DNA from: Nocardioides piscis
GTDB lineage: Bacteria > Actinomycetota > Actinomycetes > Propionibacteriales > Nocardioidaceae
Length of the DNA stretch: 64,000 bases
Assembly: GCF_011300215.1 (NCBI RefSeq)
Contig: NZ_CP049866.1
Coordinates: 3,039,001 to 3,103,000 of the forward strand
Direction of reading: 5' to 3'
Both the position numbers and the translations under genes were made by a program. Every line of letters starts with the position of its first letter. Positions within the stretch are counted from its first letter, which is position 1. Shown piece after piece: positions 39,322-49,130 of the stretch. The notes below the pieces were generated by a model that was not told the origin of the DNA, searched no databases, and was given only the letters and a program-made list of their open reading frames with translations.

Positions 39322-40430
39322 CGGTTGCCCCCACACCCCCGGGCCGCCTGGGGCAGCCCCTGGCCCCGGCCGAGGCGCAGGCCTTCCTGCTGGCTCTCGA
39401 CGACTGGGTGCGTGCCCGACGGGTCGAGCTCGACGAGGTCGACGCGGCCGCCCTGGCTGCCGGCCGCGGCGAAGAGGTCGCCGCCGACATGGTGCTGTCG
39501 CTCGCCCTCTGGCAGGCGGTGCAGCAGCGCTACCAGCTGATCAACGCGACCTTCGACGGCGGTCGGGTGGGACCGGTCGAGGCCGAGCGCCTCTCCACCC
39601 AGGTGTGGGGACGGCTGGACGGTGACCTCGGGGCGGGTCTGGCCGTCTCGCTGCCCGAGGCGTGCCGCCTCTCCGACGCGCTCGCCGGTCAGCTCCGGAC
39701 CCGCCTGGCCCTGGTGCCCGGTGCCGACGCCAGTGCCGCCCGGATCAAGGACCTGCGCGCCCACCTTGAGCGGGTTCGTGACCAGGTCGAGCTGGAGCCG
39801 GGCACCCTGCGCGACGCAGCTCGCGCGACCCTCGATCGGCTCTTGCGGCGGCTCGACCAGGTCACCGAGCGGGCCCAGCGCGGCGCCGACGTCGGCGGGC
39901 TGCTGCCCCCGCTCGAGCAGGACGCCAGCATCTTCGAGCGCGACCTGATCGTCGGCAACTCCGAGCGCCGTGCCGCTCGTGCCGACCTCCACGCGACCCA
40001 GGCCCTGCGACGCGAGCTCATCGCTCGGGCGTCGACGATCGCGACCCTCGCCGAGCGCTGCGTCCGCGCCGTGGAGCCCGCCCCGCGCTACGCCATCCCC
40101 GACGTCGAGGCCCTCGGCCCGGTGCCCAGCACCCCCGACGAGATCGGCGCGTTCCGCCAGCGCCTCCAGCGGGTCGCCCAGGCGCTCGACATCGCGGAGG
40201 GGGCGTATGCCGATGCGCTGGCCGAGCGCACCCAGCTTGTCGACCTCCTCGATGCCCTGCGCGCCAAGGCCGATGCCCATGGTCTGGGCGAGGAGGCCGA
40301 CCTGGCAGCCAGCGAGGACAAGGCCCGCGCCGTCCTGGCCCGCGAACCCACCCCGCTCCCGGTCGCGCGGTCCCTGGTCGCGACCTATCAGTCCTGGCTC
40401 ACCCACGTGCTCACCGAGGAGTCCGCATGA
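39318..40430 (+). CDS. Helical protein of unknown function in the PknG operon
   Basis: A 370-residue, almost entirely helical protein without cysteines of note, signal peptide or membrane segment. Long amphipathic stretches (ARIKDLRAHLERVRDQVELEP, LDRLLRRLDQVTERAQRG) suggest a coiled-coil or helical-bundle scaffold. I do not recognise a domain. It lies between glnH and pknG with ATGA overlaps to both, so it is made in step with the kinase and may be an adaptor between sensor and kinase. That role is inference. Confidence 0.8.
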   Translation: MTVAPTPPGRLGQPLAPAEAQAFLLALDDWVRARRVELDEVDAAALAAGRGEEVAADMVLSLALWQAVQQRYQLINATFDGGRVGPVEAERLSTQVWGRLDGDLGAGLAVSLPEACRLSDALAGQLRTRLALVPGADASAARIKDLRAHLERVRDQVELEPGTLRDAARATLDRLLRRLDQVTERAQRGADVGGLLPPLEQDASIFERDLIVGNSERRAARADLHATQALRRELIARASTIATLAERCVRAVEPAPRYAIPDVEALGPVPSTPDEIGAFRQRLQRVAQALDIAEGAYADALAERTQLVDLLDALRAKADAHGLGEEADLAASEDKARAVLAREPTPLPVARSLVATYQSWLTHVLTEESA

Positions 40431-42757
40431 CGTGCCAGCAGCCCGGCTGCACCGGCCAGATCCTGGACGGCTACTGCGACGTCTGCGGGATGGCCGCCGA
40501 CACAGGTGCGGCGCCCATCCCGGCTGCTGCCAGCGCAAGCTCCGGCTGCTCACAAGCAGGCTGCTCCGGCAAGATCCTGGACGGCTACTGCGACGTCTGC
40601 GGCTCACCCGCCGACGCTGCGCCGGCACCCGCGGCCGCCGAGCCCGATCCGCTGACGGCCGGCACCGCCTCGGCCAAGACGTCGGCCAGCCGCATCCAGT
40701 CCGCGGCACTCGGCTCCACGCGCGCCGGCACGAGCTCCACCCGGCGCACCGGGTCGGGGTCGCGCCGGACCCGGGCCGCTCGCCTCGGGGCCGGCCTGAC
40801 GGTCGTGCCCGCCGCGCCCGCCGTCGATGCCACCAAGGCCATCATCGCCGACCCGTCGGTGCCGGAGAGCAAGCGCACCTGCTCCAAGTGCGACTCCGCC
40901 ATCGGCCGCTCGAAGGACGGCAGGCCCGGGCGTTCGGAGGGTTTCTGCCCCACGTGCGGTCAGCCGTTCTCGTTCACCCCCAAGCTCGGCCCCGGTGACC
41001 TCGTCGCCGGCCAGTACGAGGTCGCCGGGGCCATCGCGCACGGCGGACTGGGCTGGATCTACCTGGCCCGTGACCGCAACGTGTCCAACCGCTGGGTCGT
41101 GCTGAAGGGTCTGCTCAACTCCGGTGACCCCGACGCGCTCGCCGCGGCGATCGCCGAGCAGCAGTTCCTCGCCCAGGTCGAGCACCCGCTGATCGTCGAG
41201 ATCTACAACTTCGTCACCCACGAGGGCGCCGGCTACATCGTGATGGAGTGGGTCGGCGGCCGCTCGCTGAAGCAGGTCCTCAAGCAACGGATGAAGGACA
41301 ACAACGGCACCTACGACCCGTTGCCGGTCGACCAGGCGCTGGCCTACATCCTCGAGATCCTGCCCGCCTTCAGCTATCTCCACGACCTCGGCCTGGCCTA
41401 CTGCGACTTCAAGCCCGACAACCTCATCCAGGTCGGTGATGCGGTCAAGCTGATCGACCTCGGCGGGGTGCGGCGGATCAGCGACGACGACTCCGCCATC
41501 TTCGGCACCGTGGGCTATCAGGCGCCCGAGGTCCCGCACGTCGGCACCAGCGTCGCCTCCGACATCTACACGATCGGCCGCACGCTGGTGGTGCTCTGCA
41601 TGGAGTTCCGCGGCTATCAGGGCACCTATCTGCACACCCTGCCGCCGGTCGACACCACCCCGCTCTTCCAGCAGCACGACTCGCTCTACTGGCTGATCGC
41701 CAAGTGCTGTGCGCCCGACCCTGCCGACCGTTTCACCTCCGCCGAGGAGCTGCGCACCCAGCTGCTGGGCGTCCTGCGCGAGGTGGTGGCAGCCAGGACG
41801 ACGGGTACGGCGCTGACCTCTGCTGCCTCGCCCTTGTTCGAGGCCCCGTCGACCTCCGCCTCCGACCTCGACTGGCACCACCTGCCAGCTCTCCGCCCCG
41901 ACCAGTCAGACCCCCAGCACTCGTGGCTGAGCAGCGTCGGCGCTGCCGACCCCGCAGACCTGCTGGCCGCGCTCGCGCAGGCTCCTGAGGAGTCGGCCGA
42001 GGTGCTGCTCCGCCGCGCCCGCGCAGCGCTCGAGGTCGGCGACGATGCGGCCGCGAAGGAGTCGACGGCCAAGCTGCTGGCGCAGGACCCGTGGGACTGG
42101 CGGGCACTGTGGATCGACGGCCTCGCCGCGATCCGGGACGAGGACTGGGCCAGCGCCCAGGGGGCGTTCAGCGCGGTCTACAAGCAGGTGCCCGGCGAGC
42201 TCGCGCCCAAGCTCGCGCTGGCGATCGCCTGCGAGCGGGGCGGCCTCCCCGAGGTCGCCGAGGCGCTCTACGCCGCCTGTGCGGCCACCGACGCGGCCTA
42301 TGCTGCGCCGGCTGCCTTCGGCGTCGCCCGGGTGCGCGCGACCGGCGGCGACACCGCCGGCGCCGTGCGGGCGCTCGACATGGTTCCGTCGACCAGTCGC
42401 GGCTATCCCGAGAGCCGGCAGCTGCGAGCCGACGTCCTGCTGGCCGGTTCGCCCGATGACCTCGCCGTGCTCGACCAGGCGCTGACGAGCATCGGCTCGG
42501 TCCGGATGGATCCCGGCGAGCGACAGCGCTACACCGTGCGGATCCTCAACCATGCGCTCGAGGTTGTCACCAAGGGAGGAGCCGTCAGGGCCGGCGCCGA
42601 GCGACCCACGATCGGCGGCATCGAGGCCCGCGAGGACACGCTGCGAGATGCGCTCGAGCAGGCGTATCGCGGGCTGGCCCGGGAGGCCGGCTCGCTCGAC
42701 GAGCGCGTCACGCTGGTCAACCAGGCCAACGCCGTGCGCAACTGGACGCTGGTGTGA
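40427..42757 (+). CDS. pknG: PknG-type serine/threonine protein kinase
   Basis: A 776-residue soluble kinase with the PknG layout. Two extra N-terminal zinc knuckles (C3/C8/C17/C20 and C41/C46/C55/C58, both ending in DGYCDVCG) precede the rubredoxin-like site (C152/C155, C174/C177), the kinase domain (AHGGLGW loop, K227, catalytic D327 in YCDFKPDN, D344 in LIDLGG) and a TPR-like helical C-terminus from about residue 500. Mycobacterial PknG has the rubredoxin and TPR parts; the two knuckles are an addition. The catalytic Asp is not preceded by Arg, as in PknG. Known PknG phosphorylates FHA proteins such as GarA; an FHA gene follows three genes downstream. Confidence 0.95.
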   Translation: MTCQQPGCTGQILDGYCDVCGMAADTGAAPIPAAASASSGCSQAGCSGKILDGYCDVCGSPADAAPAPAAAEPDPLTAGTASAKTSASRIQSAALGSTRAGTSSTRRTGSGSRRTRAARLGAGLTVVPAAPAVDATKAIIADPSVPESKRTCSKCDSAIGRSKDGRPGRSEGFCPTCGQPFSFTPKLGPGDLVAGQYEVAGAIAHGGLGWIYLARDRNVSNRWVVLKGLLNSGDPDALAAAIAEQQFLAQVEHPLIVEIYNFVTHEGAGYIVMEWVGGRSLKQVLKQRMKDNNGTYDPLPVDQALAYILEILPAFSYLHDLGLAYCDFKPDNLIQVGDAVKLIDLGGVRRISDDDSAIFGTVGYQAPEVPHVGTSVASDIYTIGRTLVVLCMEFRGYQGTYLHTLPPVDTTPLFQQHDSLYWLIAKCCAPDPADRFTSAEELRTQLLGVLREVVAARTTGTALTSAASPLFEAPSTSASDLDWHHLPALRPDQSDPQHSWLSSVGAADPADLLAALAQAPEESAEVLLRRARAALEVGDDAAAKESTAKLLAQDPWDWRALWIDGLAAIRDEDWASAQGAFSAVYKQVPGELAPKLALAIACERGGLPEVAEALYAACAATDAAYAAPAAFGVARVRATGGDTAGAVRALDMVPSTSRGYPESRQLRADVLLAGSPDDLAVLDQALTSIGSVRMDPGERQRYTVRILNHALEVVTKGGAVRAGAERPTIGGIEAREDTLRDALEQAYRGLAREAGSLDERVTLVNQANAVRNWTLV

Positions 42758-43935
42758 GCATGTCCGAAGCCCTGGCCTGCCCCTCCTGCGGCGTCGCCGC
42801 GGACGGCGAGTCCAACTTCTGCGAGGACTGCGGCACAGCCCTCAACGCCGAGGCGGCCTCAGCGCCTGCCGGGTCGCCGCGGCTCACCGTGCCCGACCCC
42901 GAGGGCGGTGAGCCGAGTCCGATCGACGACCTCGGCAGCGGCCCGATCTCCCGAGCCACCGCGGCACAGGCCCCCGCCCCGCCGCCGGCCCCCGAACCCG
43001 TGCCGCCATGCGTCTCCTGCGGGGGCGTCGTCGGGCCCGACGGCTATTGCGAGCAGTGTGGAGTCAAGGCGCTCAGCGCGCGCGACCACTTCCGCGAGCA
43101 GCCCGCCACCTGGGTCGCCGGGGTCTGCGACAAGGGCATCCGACACAGCCGCAACGAGGACGCCATGGCGATGTCAGCCAGCGACGACGGATCGGCTCCT
43201 GAGCGTCGAGCCGTCCTGATCGTCCTCGACGGGGTGTCGAACACCGACGACTCGCAGGTCGGCTCCCTCGCTGGGGCCAGGGCCGCTCTCGCCGTCCTCC
43301 AGGCACGGCTGCCCCAGGGGATGGGGACCCCGGACAGCACTCACGCCGCCGCCACCCAGGCCATGACGGCGGCCGTCGAGGCAGCCCAGGCCGAGGTGGT
43401 CGCGGCAGCGCCGGCGGATGCCGCCAACCCGGCTTCGGCGACCTTCACCGCGGCCGTGCTCGAGGACGACACCGTCACCTGCGCCAACGTCGGCGACTCC
43501 CGGATCTATTGGCTGCCCGACGCCTCGACGGGGGTGCAGCTCAGCGTCGACGACTCCGCCGCCCAGGACCAGATCGAGGCCGGCGTCCCCCGGCTGGTCG
43601 CCGAGTCGTCCGCCCAGGCCCATGCGATCACCAAGTGGCTGGGACGCGACAGCCAGGGCCACGCGCCCCGGGTCGTCCGGTTGACCTTGTCCGAGCCCGG
43701 CTGGCTGCTCGTCTGCTCCGACGGGCTGTGGAACTACGCCTCCGAGCCGGCCGCTCTGGCCGAGCAGATCCGGGCGGTCGACAGCTCCGACCCGGCCGTC
43801 GTGGCGCTGGCGCTGACCGACTTCGCCAACGGTCGCGGCGGTCAGGACAACATCACCACCGTGCTCGCCCGCGTGGAGCCGCTCGAGCACGCCCCAGAAC
43901 CCACCCCGACCCCGAAGGAGCAGCCGCATGGCTGA
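42754..43935 (+). CDS. PP2C-type protein phosphatase with two N-terminal zinc knuckles
   Basis: A 393-residue PPM phosphatase, the likely opponent of the kinase. Two zinc knuckles stand first (C9/C12/C23/C26 and C86/C89/C99/C102, the second ending DGYCEQCG) with a Pro/Ala linker between. The catalytic domain has RNEDAM at 133-138, VLDGVSN around D159, ANVGDSRIY and GQDNITTVL, so the metal-binding Asp residues are kept. No membrane helix, unlike the usual PstP. GTG at 42754 overlaps the pknG stop (GTGA); ATG at 42760 is the alternative. Confidence 0.92.
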   Translation: MSMSEALACPSCGVAADGESNFCEDCGTALNAEAASAPAGSPRLTVPDPEGGEPSPIDDLGSGPISRATAAQAPAPPPAPEPVPPCVSCGGVVGPDGYCEQCGVKALSARDHFREQPATWVAGVCDKGIRHSRNEDAMAMSASDDGSAPERRAVLIVLDGVSNTDDSQVGSLAGARAALAVLQARLPQGMGTPDSTHAAATQAMTAAVEAAQAEVVAAAPADAANPASATFTAAVLEDDTVTCANVGDSRIYWLPDASTGVQLSVDDSAAQDQIEAGVPRLVAESSAQAHAITKWLGRDSQGHAPRVVRLTLSEPGWLLVCSDGLWNYASEPAALAEQIRAVDSSDPAVVALALTDFANGRGGQDNITTVLARVEPLEHAPEPTPTPKEQPHG

Positions 43936-45205
43936 GTTCACTGCCGCCGTCTATCAGAACGAGTTCCTGCCTGACGGCGGGACCGACGTGAATGCCATCG
44001 TGACGGTCACCTGCACGGGTGCGGGGGTTGCCGGCCAGTCGGGTTCGGGTGCCGCCGGCGAGATCATCATCGTCGACACCTCGGGGTCCATGGGCCACGA
44101 CACCATGGAGGCGGCCAAGGATGCGGCACAGGCAGCCGTGGCCGAGATCCTCGACGGCACCCGCTTCGCGGTGATCGCCGGCACCGAGAAGGCCGCCCTG
44201 GTCTATCCGCAGGTCCGGTCCGGACCGGCGCTCGCCGTCATGGACGACACCACCCGCGCGGAGGCGCTCGACGCGATCTCGCGCTTCCGGGCGTCCGGGG
44301 GGACCGCGATCGGCTCGTGGCTCGACCTGGCCGGCAGCGTCTTCGCCTCGGTCCCCGAGGTCACCCAGCGGCACGCCATCTTGCTCACCGACGGCGAGAA
44401 CGGTGAGCGACAGGAAGTGCTCGACGCCGCCATCCAGCGCGCCACCGGCTATTTCCAGTGCGACTGCCGCGGAGCCGGCACCGACTGGAAGGTCGAAGAG
44501 CTGCGACGGGTCGCCACCGCACTCCTGGGCACCGTCGGCATCATCCCCCGGCCCGACGAGATGCGCGACGAGTTCAAGGCGATGATGCAGGCCGCGATGT
44601 CGCGCGGCGTCGCCGACGCCCAGCTCCGGGTGTGGACCCCTCAGGGGTCGCAGGTGCTCTTCGTGCGCCAGGTGGCACCGACGGTCGAGGACCTCACCGC
44701 CCGCCGCGTCGAGGTCAACCCGCTGACGGGGGCCTATCCCACTGGCGCCTGGGCCGACGAGTCACGCGACTACCACGTCGCCGTACGCCTCCCGGCCAAG
44801 GCCGTGGGCCAGGAGCAGCTGGCTGCCCGCGTCCAGCTCGCCGTCGGCGACGACGTCGTCGCCCAGGGCCTCGTCAAGGCCACCTGGTCCAACGACTCCG
44901 AGCTGACGGCCAAGATCGACAAGCAGGTCGCCCACTACACCGGGCAGGCCGAGCTGGCCGCCATGATCCAGGAAGGCCTGGCCGCCAAGTCGGCCGGTGA
45001 CGACGCGACGGCCACCACCAAGCTCGGCCGGGCGGTGCAGCTCGCCGCCGCGACCGGCAACGAGGAGGCCACCACACGCCTGAGGAAGGTCGTCGACGTG
45101 GATGATGAGAAGGAAGGCACCGTCCGGCTGAAGAAGGCGGTCGACAAGGCCGACGAGATGGCCCTCGACACCGCCTCGACCAAGACGACCCGGATCAAGA
45201 AGTAG
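43928..45205 (+). CDS. vWA domain protein with repeated Thr motifs at the C-terminus
   Basis: A 425-residue soluble protein with a von Willebrand A domain. The metal-binding MIDAS is complete: DTSGSM at 50-55, a Thr in ASGGTAIGS and an Asp in LLTDGENG. After a beta-rich region and two helices, the last 45 residues carry three similar motifs, TTRLRK (382-387), TVRLKK (398-403) and TTRIKK (420-425), that could be kinase sites. vWA, PP2C and FHA proteins often occur together in Ter-type stress systems. Overlaps the phosphatase gene by 8 bases. Confidence 0.9.
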   Translation: MAEFTAAVYQNEFLPDGGTDVNAIVTVTCTGAGVAGQSGSGAAGEIIIVDTSGSMGHDTMEAAKDAAQAAVAEILDGTRFAVIAGTEKAALVYPQVRSGPALAVMDDTTRAEALDAISRFRASGGTAIGSWLDLAGSVFASVPEVTQRHAILLTDGENGERQEVLDAAIQRATGYFQCDCRGAGTDWKVEELRRVATALLGTVGIIPRPDEMRDEFKAMMQAAMSRGVADAQLRVWTPQGSQVLFVRQVAPTVEDLTARRVEVNPLTGAYPTGAWADESRDYHVAVRLPAKAVGQEQLAARVQLAVGDDVVAQGLVKATWSNDSELTAKIDKQVAHYTGQAELAAMIQEGLAAKSAGDDATATTKLGRAVQLAAATGNEEATTRLRKVVDVDDEKEGTVRLKKAVDKADEMALDTASTKTTRIKK

Positions 45206-45214
45206 GAGCTGCTC

Positions 45215-45922
45215 GTGAAGTGTCCCGCCGGCCACGACTCAGCCGCCAACGACTACTGCGACGTCTGCGGCATCGCGATGCCCACGGCAGGGGGCGCAGA
45301 CCCGACGGGGACGATCACGCTCCCGGCGACGACCACTCCACCCGTCGGTAGCGTCTGCCCCAGTTGTTCTGCGACCAGCGCTGCCGACGCGCTCTTCTGC
45401 GAGGGCTGCGGCTATGACTTCACCACCGGTTCGATGCCCCGACGAGCCGAACCGGCCACCTCCGCAGCACCGGCCCCAGCGCCCGGCGCCAACGTCTCAC
45501 CGCCGCTGGAGGTGGCGTGGGTGGCCGAGGTGTGGGTCGACCCCGACTGGTATGCCGACCAGCAGTCCACCGACCCGCTGCCCTCTCCGGGAGTGCCGCT
45601 CGTGGTGCCGCTGCGCAACACCTCGATCCTGATCGGGCGCGAGTCCAGGAGCCGCAACATCACTCCCGACATCGACCTGGGCTCCGACACCGGGATCAGT
45701 CGCCGCCACGCCCAGCTGACCACTGACGGGAGCCGGTGGTGGGTCGAGGACCTCGGCTCGGCCAACGGCACCTACGTCGGTGGCGCGATCGACGCCCTGC
45801 CCAAGACCCCGGTGGTGCCAGGGCAGAAGCAGGAGGTCCGGGCCGGCGACCGGATCTATCTCGGCGCGTGGACCCGGATGGTCATCCGCAAGGCAGCCCC
45901 GGGCGAGGTCGCGGGTGTCTGA
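45215..45922 (+). CDS. FHA domain protein with N-terminal zinc knuckles
   Basis: A 235-residue protein. Cysteine clusters at the N-terminus (C3, C15, C18, ending NDYCDVCG; then C48/C51 and C62/C65) lead through a Pro/Ala linker to a C-terminal FHA domain, which binds phosphothreonine peptides. The FHA residues are intact: GR at 141-142, SRRH at 162-165, NG at 184-185. A Thr-rich stretch between the knuckles (TGTITLPATTT) could itself be phosphorylated, as in GarA. GTG at 45215 has AGGAG upstream. It is the likely reader of the kinase output. Confidence 0.92.
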   Translation: MKCPAGHDSAANDYCDVCGIAMPTAGGADPTGTITLPATTTPPVGSVCPSCSATSAADALFCEGCGYDFTTGSMPRRAEPATSAAPAPAPGANVSPPLEVAWVAEVWVDPDWYADQQSTDPLPSPGVPLVVPLRNTSILIGRESRSRNITPDIDLGSDTGISRRHAQLTTDGSRWWVEDLGSANGTYVGGAIDALPKTPVVPGQKQEVRAGDRIYLGAWTRMVIRKAAPGEVAGV

Positions 45923-46493
45923 GCCGTTCCGCGTCGGATTCGTCACCGGGTCGACTCCGGACAAGTGGGCGCGCGCCTGGCGCGAGCGACGCAGGGTGCC
46001 GCTCGAGCTCGTCCCCGTCCTGGAGTCGGAGCAGGAGATCGGCCTTCGCGAGGAGACCCTCGACATGGCGCTGGTGCGGCTCCCGATCGACCGTGAGGGC
46101 CTTCACTGCGTCCGGCTGTATGCCGAGGTGCCGGTCGTCGTCGCAGGAGTCGACCACTTCGTCGCTGCTGCCGAGGAGGTCACTCTCGCCGACCTCACCG
46201 ACGAGCAGCTCGTGCGGCCTCACGCCAGCGGCTGGCAGCCGGACGCCAGTCAGCTCGACTGGCCGCCGATGTCGGAGAAGGACGCCATCGAGACGGTGGC
46301 GGCCGGGACCGGAGTGGTGATCGTGCCCATGTCGATCGCCCGGCTCCACATGCGCAAGGACGTCGTCCACCGACCCGTGACCGACCTCGACCCGACCGAG
46401 ATCGCCCTGGCCTGGCGGATCGAGCGCGATGCCGAGGACACGCAGGCGTTCGTCGGTCTGGCCCGCGGGCGCTCGGCCAACAGCTCGCGCTAG
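45915..46493 (+). CDS. LysR-type substrate-binding domain without DNA-binding domain
   Basis: A 192-residue protein that matches only the effector-binding half of LysR regulators (FRVGFVTGSTPDKWARAWRE, DMALVRLPIDREGLHCVRLY, then GVVIVPMSIARL). The helix-turn-helix half is absent, and the GTG start at 45915 overlaps the FHA gene by 8 bases, leaving no room for one. It may bind a small effector and report it to a partner protein. Its TAG shares the bases CTAG with the stop of the convergent nucleosidase gene. End of the block. Confidence 0.82.
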   Translation: MSEPFRVGFVTGSTPDKWARAWRERRRVPLELVPVLESEQEIGLREETLDMALVRLPIDREGLHCVRLYAEVPVVVAGVDHFVAAAEEVTLADLTDEQLVRPHASGWQPDASQLDWPPMSEKDAIETVAAGTGVVIVPMSIARLHMRKDVVHRPVTDLDPTEIALAWRIERDAEDTQAFVGLARGRSANSSR

Positions 46494-47032
46494 CAGTTCT
46501 CCTGCAGCCAGGCACCGAGCGCCACCGCGCTCGCCTCGACCACGCTCGACCAGTCCATCGCCGTCTCGTCGGCTGCGTCACTGACGTGCTTGACGAGGCG
46601 CACGGGCACCCCGAACGACCGGGAGGCCCACGCCACGGCATAGCCCTCCATGTCCACGAGGTGGGCCCGCTGGGCGAGCTGGTCGCGCACCGCCGGGTCG
46701 GTGACGAAGACGTCCCCGGTCGCGAGGACGAGCTCGGAGGGACCGACCTCGAGCCGCTCCTCGGGGTCGTAGCCCAGGGCCCGCACCAGGTCGGCGCTGA
46801 GGTCGTGGTTGAGCACCACCCCCGGCTCGTGGAGGCCGATCAGCCCTTCCCGCAGGGCCCCCGCCGTGCCGATGTTGACCACCGTCAGGTCGGTCAGGTC
46901 GCCATGCTCTGCCAGGGCGCGAGCCGTCGACGCGGCCGCGGCGGTCTTGCCCAGACCGGTGATGATCAGCGGCATCGAGGACGGGACGTGGGCGGCTTCG
47001 GCGACCGTGGCCGCCACGACGAGGGTCTGCAC
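46490..47032 (-). CDS. Nucleosidase (MTA/SAH nucleosidase-like, phosphorylase superfamily)
   Basis: A 180-residue protein of the nucleoside phosphorylase superfamily. Seen: the phosphate/ribose strand VVNIGTAGAL, VDMEGYAVAW (the base- and ribose-binding VxMEG motif) and a C-terminal HVSDAADETAMDW with the catalytic Asp as in MTA/SAH nucleosidases. It is shorter than the usual 230 residues. GTG at 47032 is chosen because TAGCGT lies 7 bases before it; GTG at 47041 is possible. Follows guaB1 on the same strand, giving a small purine-salvage pair. Confidence 0.8.
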   Translation of the reverse strand: MQTLVVAATVAEAAHVPSSMPLIITGLGKTAAAASTARALAEHGDLTDLTVVNIGTAGALREGLIGLHEPGVVLNHDLSADLVRALGYDPEERLEVGPSELVLATGDVFVTDPAVRDQLAQRAHLVDMEGYAVAWASRSFGVPVRLVKHVSDAADETAMDWSSVVEASAVALGAWLQENC

Positions 47033-47039
47033 GCCCGTC

Positions 47040-47045
47040 ACGCTA
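47040..47045 (-). promoter_or_regulatory. -10 element (TAGCGT), possible leaderless promoter
   Basis: Minus-strand TAGCGT 7 bases before GTG 47032. It would lie in the 19-base gap behind guaB1, so read-through from guaB1 is the alternative. Confidence 0.3.
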
Positions 47046-47051
47046 GCGGTG

Positions 47052-49126
<2,075 letters not shown>

Positions 49127-49130
49127 CCCC

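Noticed and set aside
46490..46493. Two convergent genes sharing the four bases CTAG as stop codons
   Set aside because: Neat but a common chance arrangement in compact genomes; it has no evident function.
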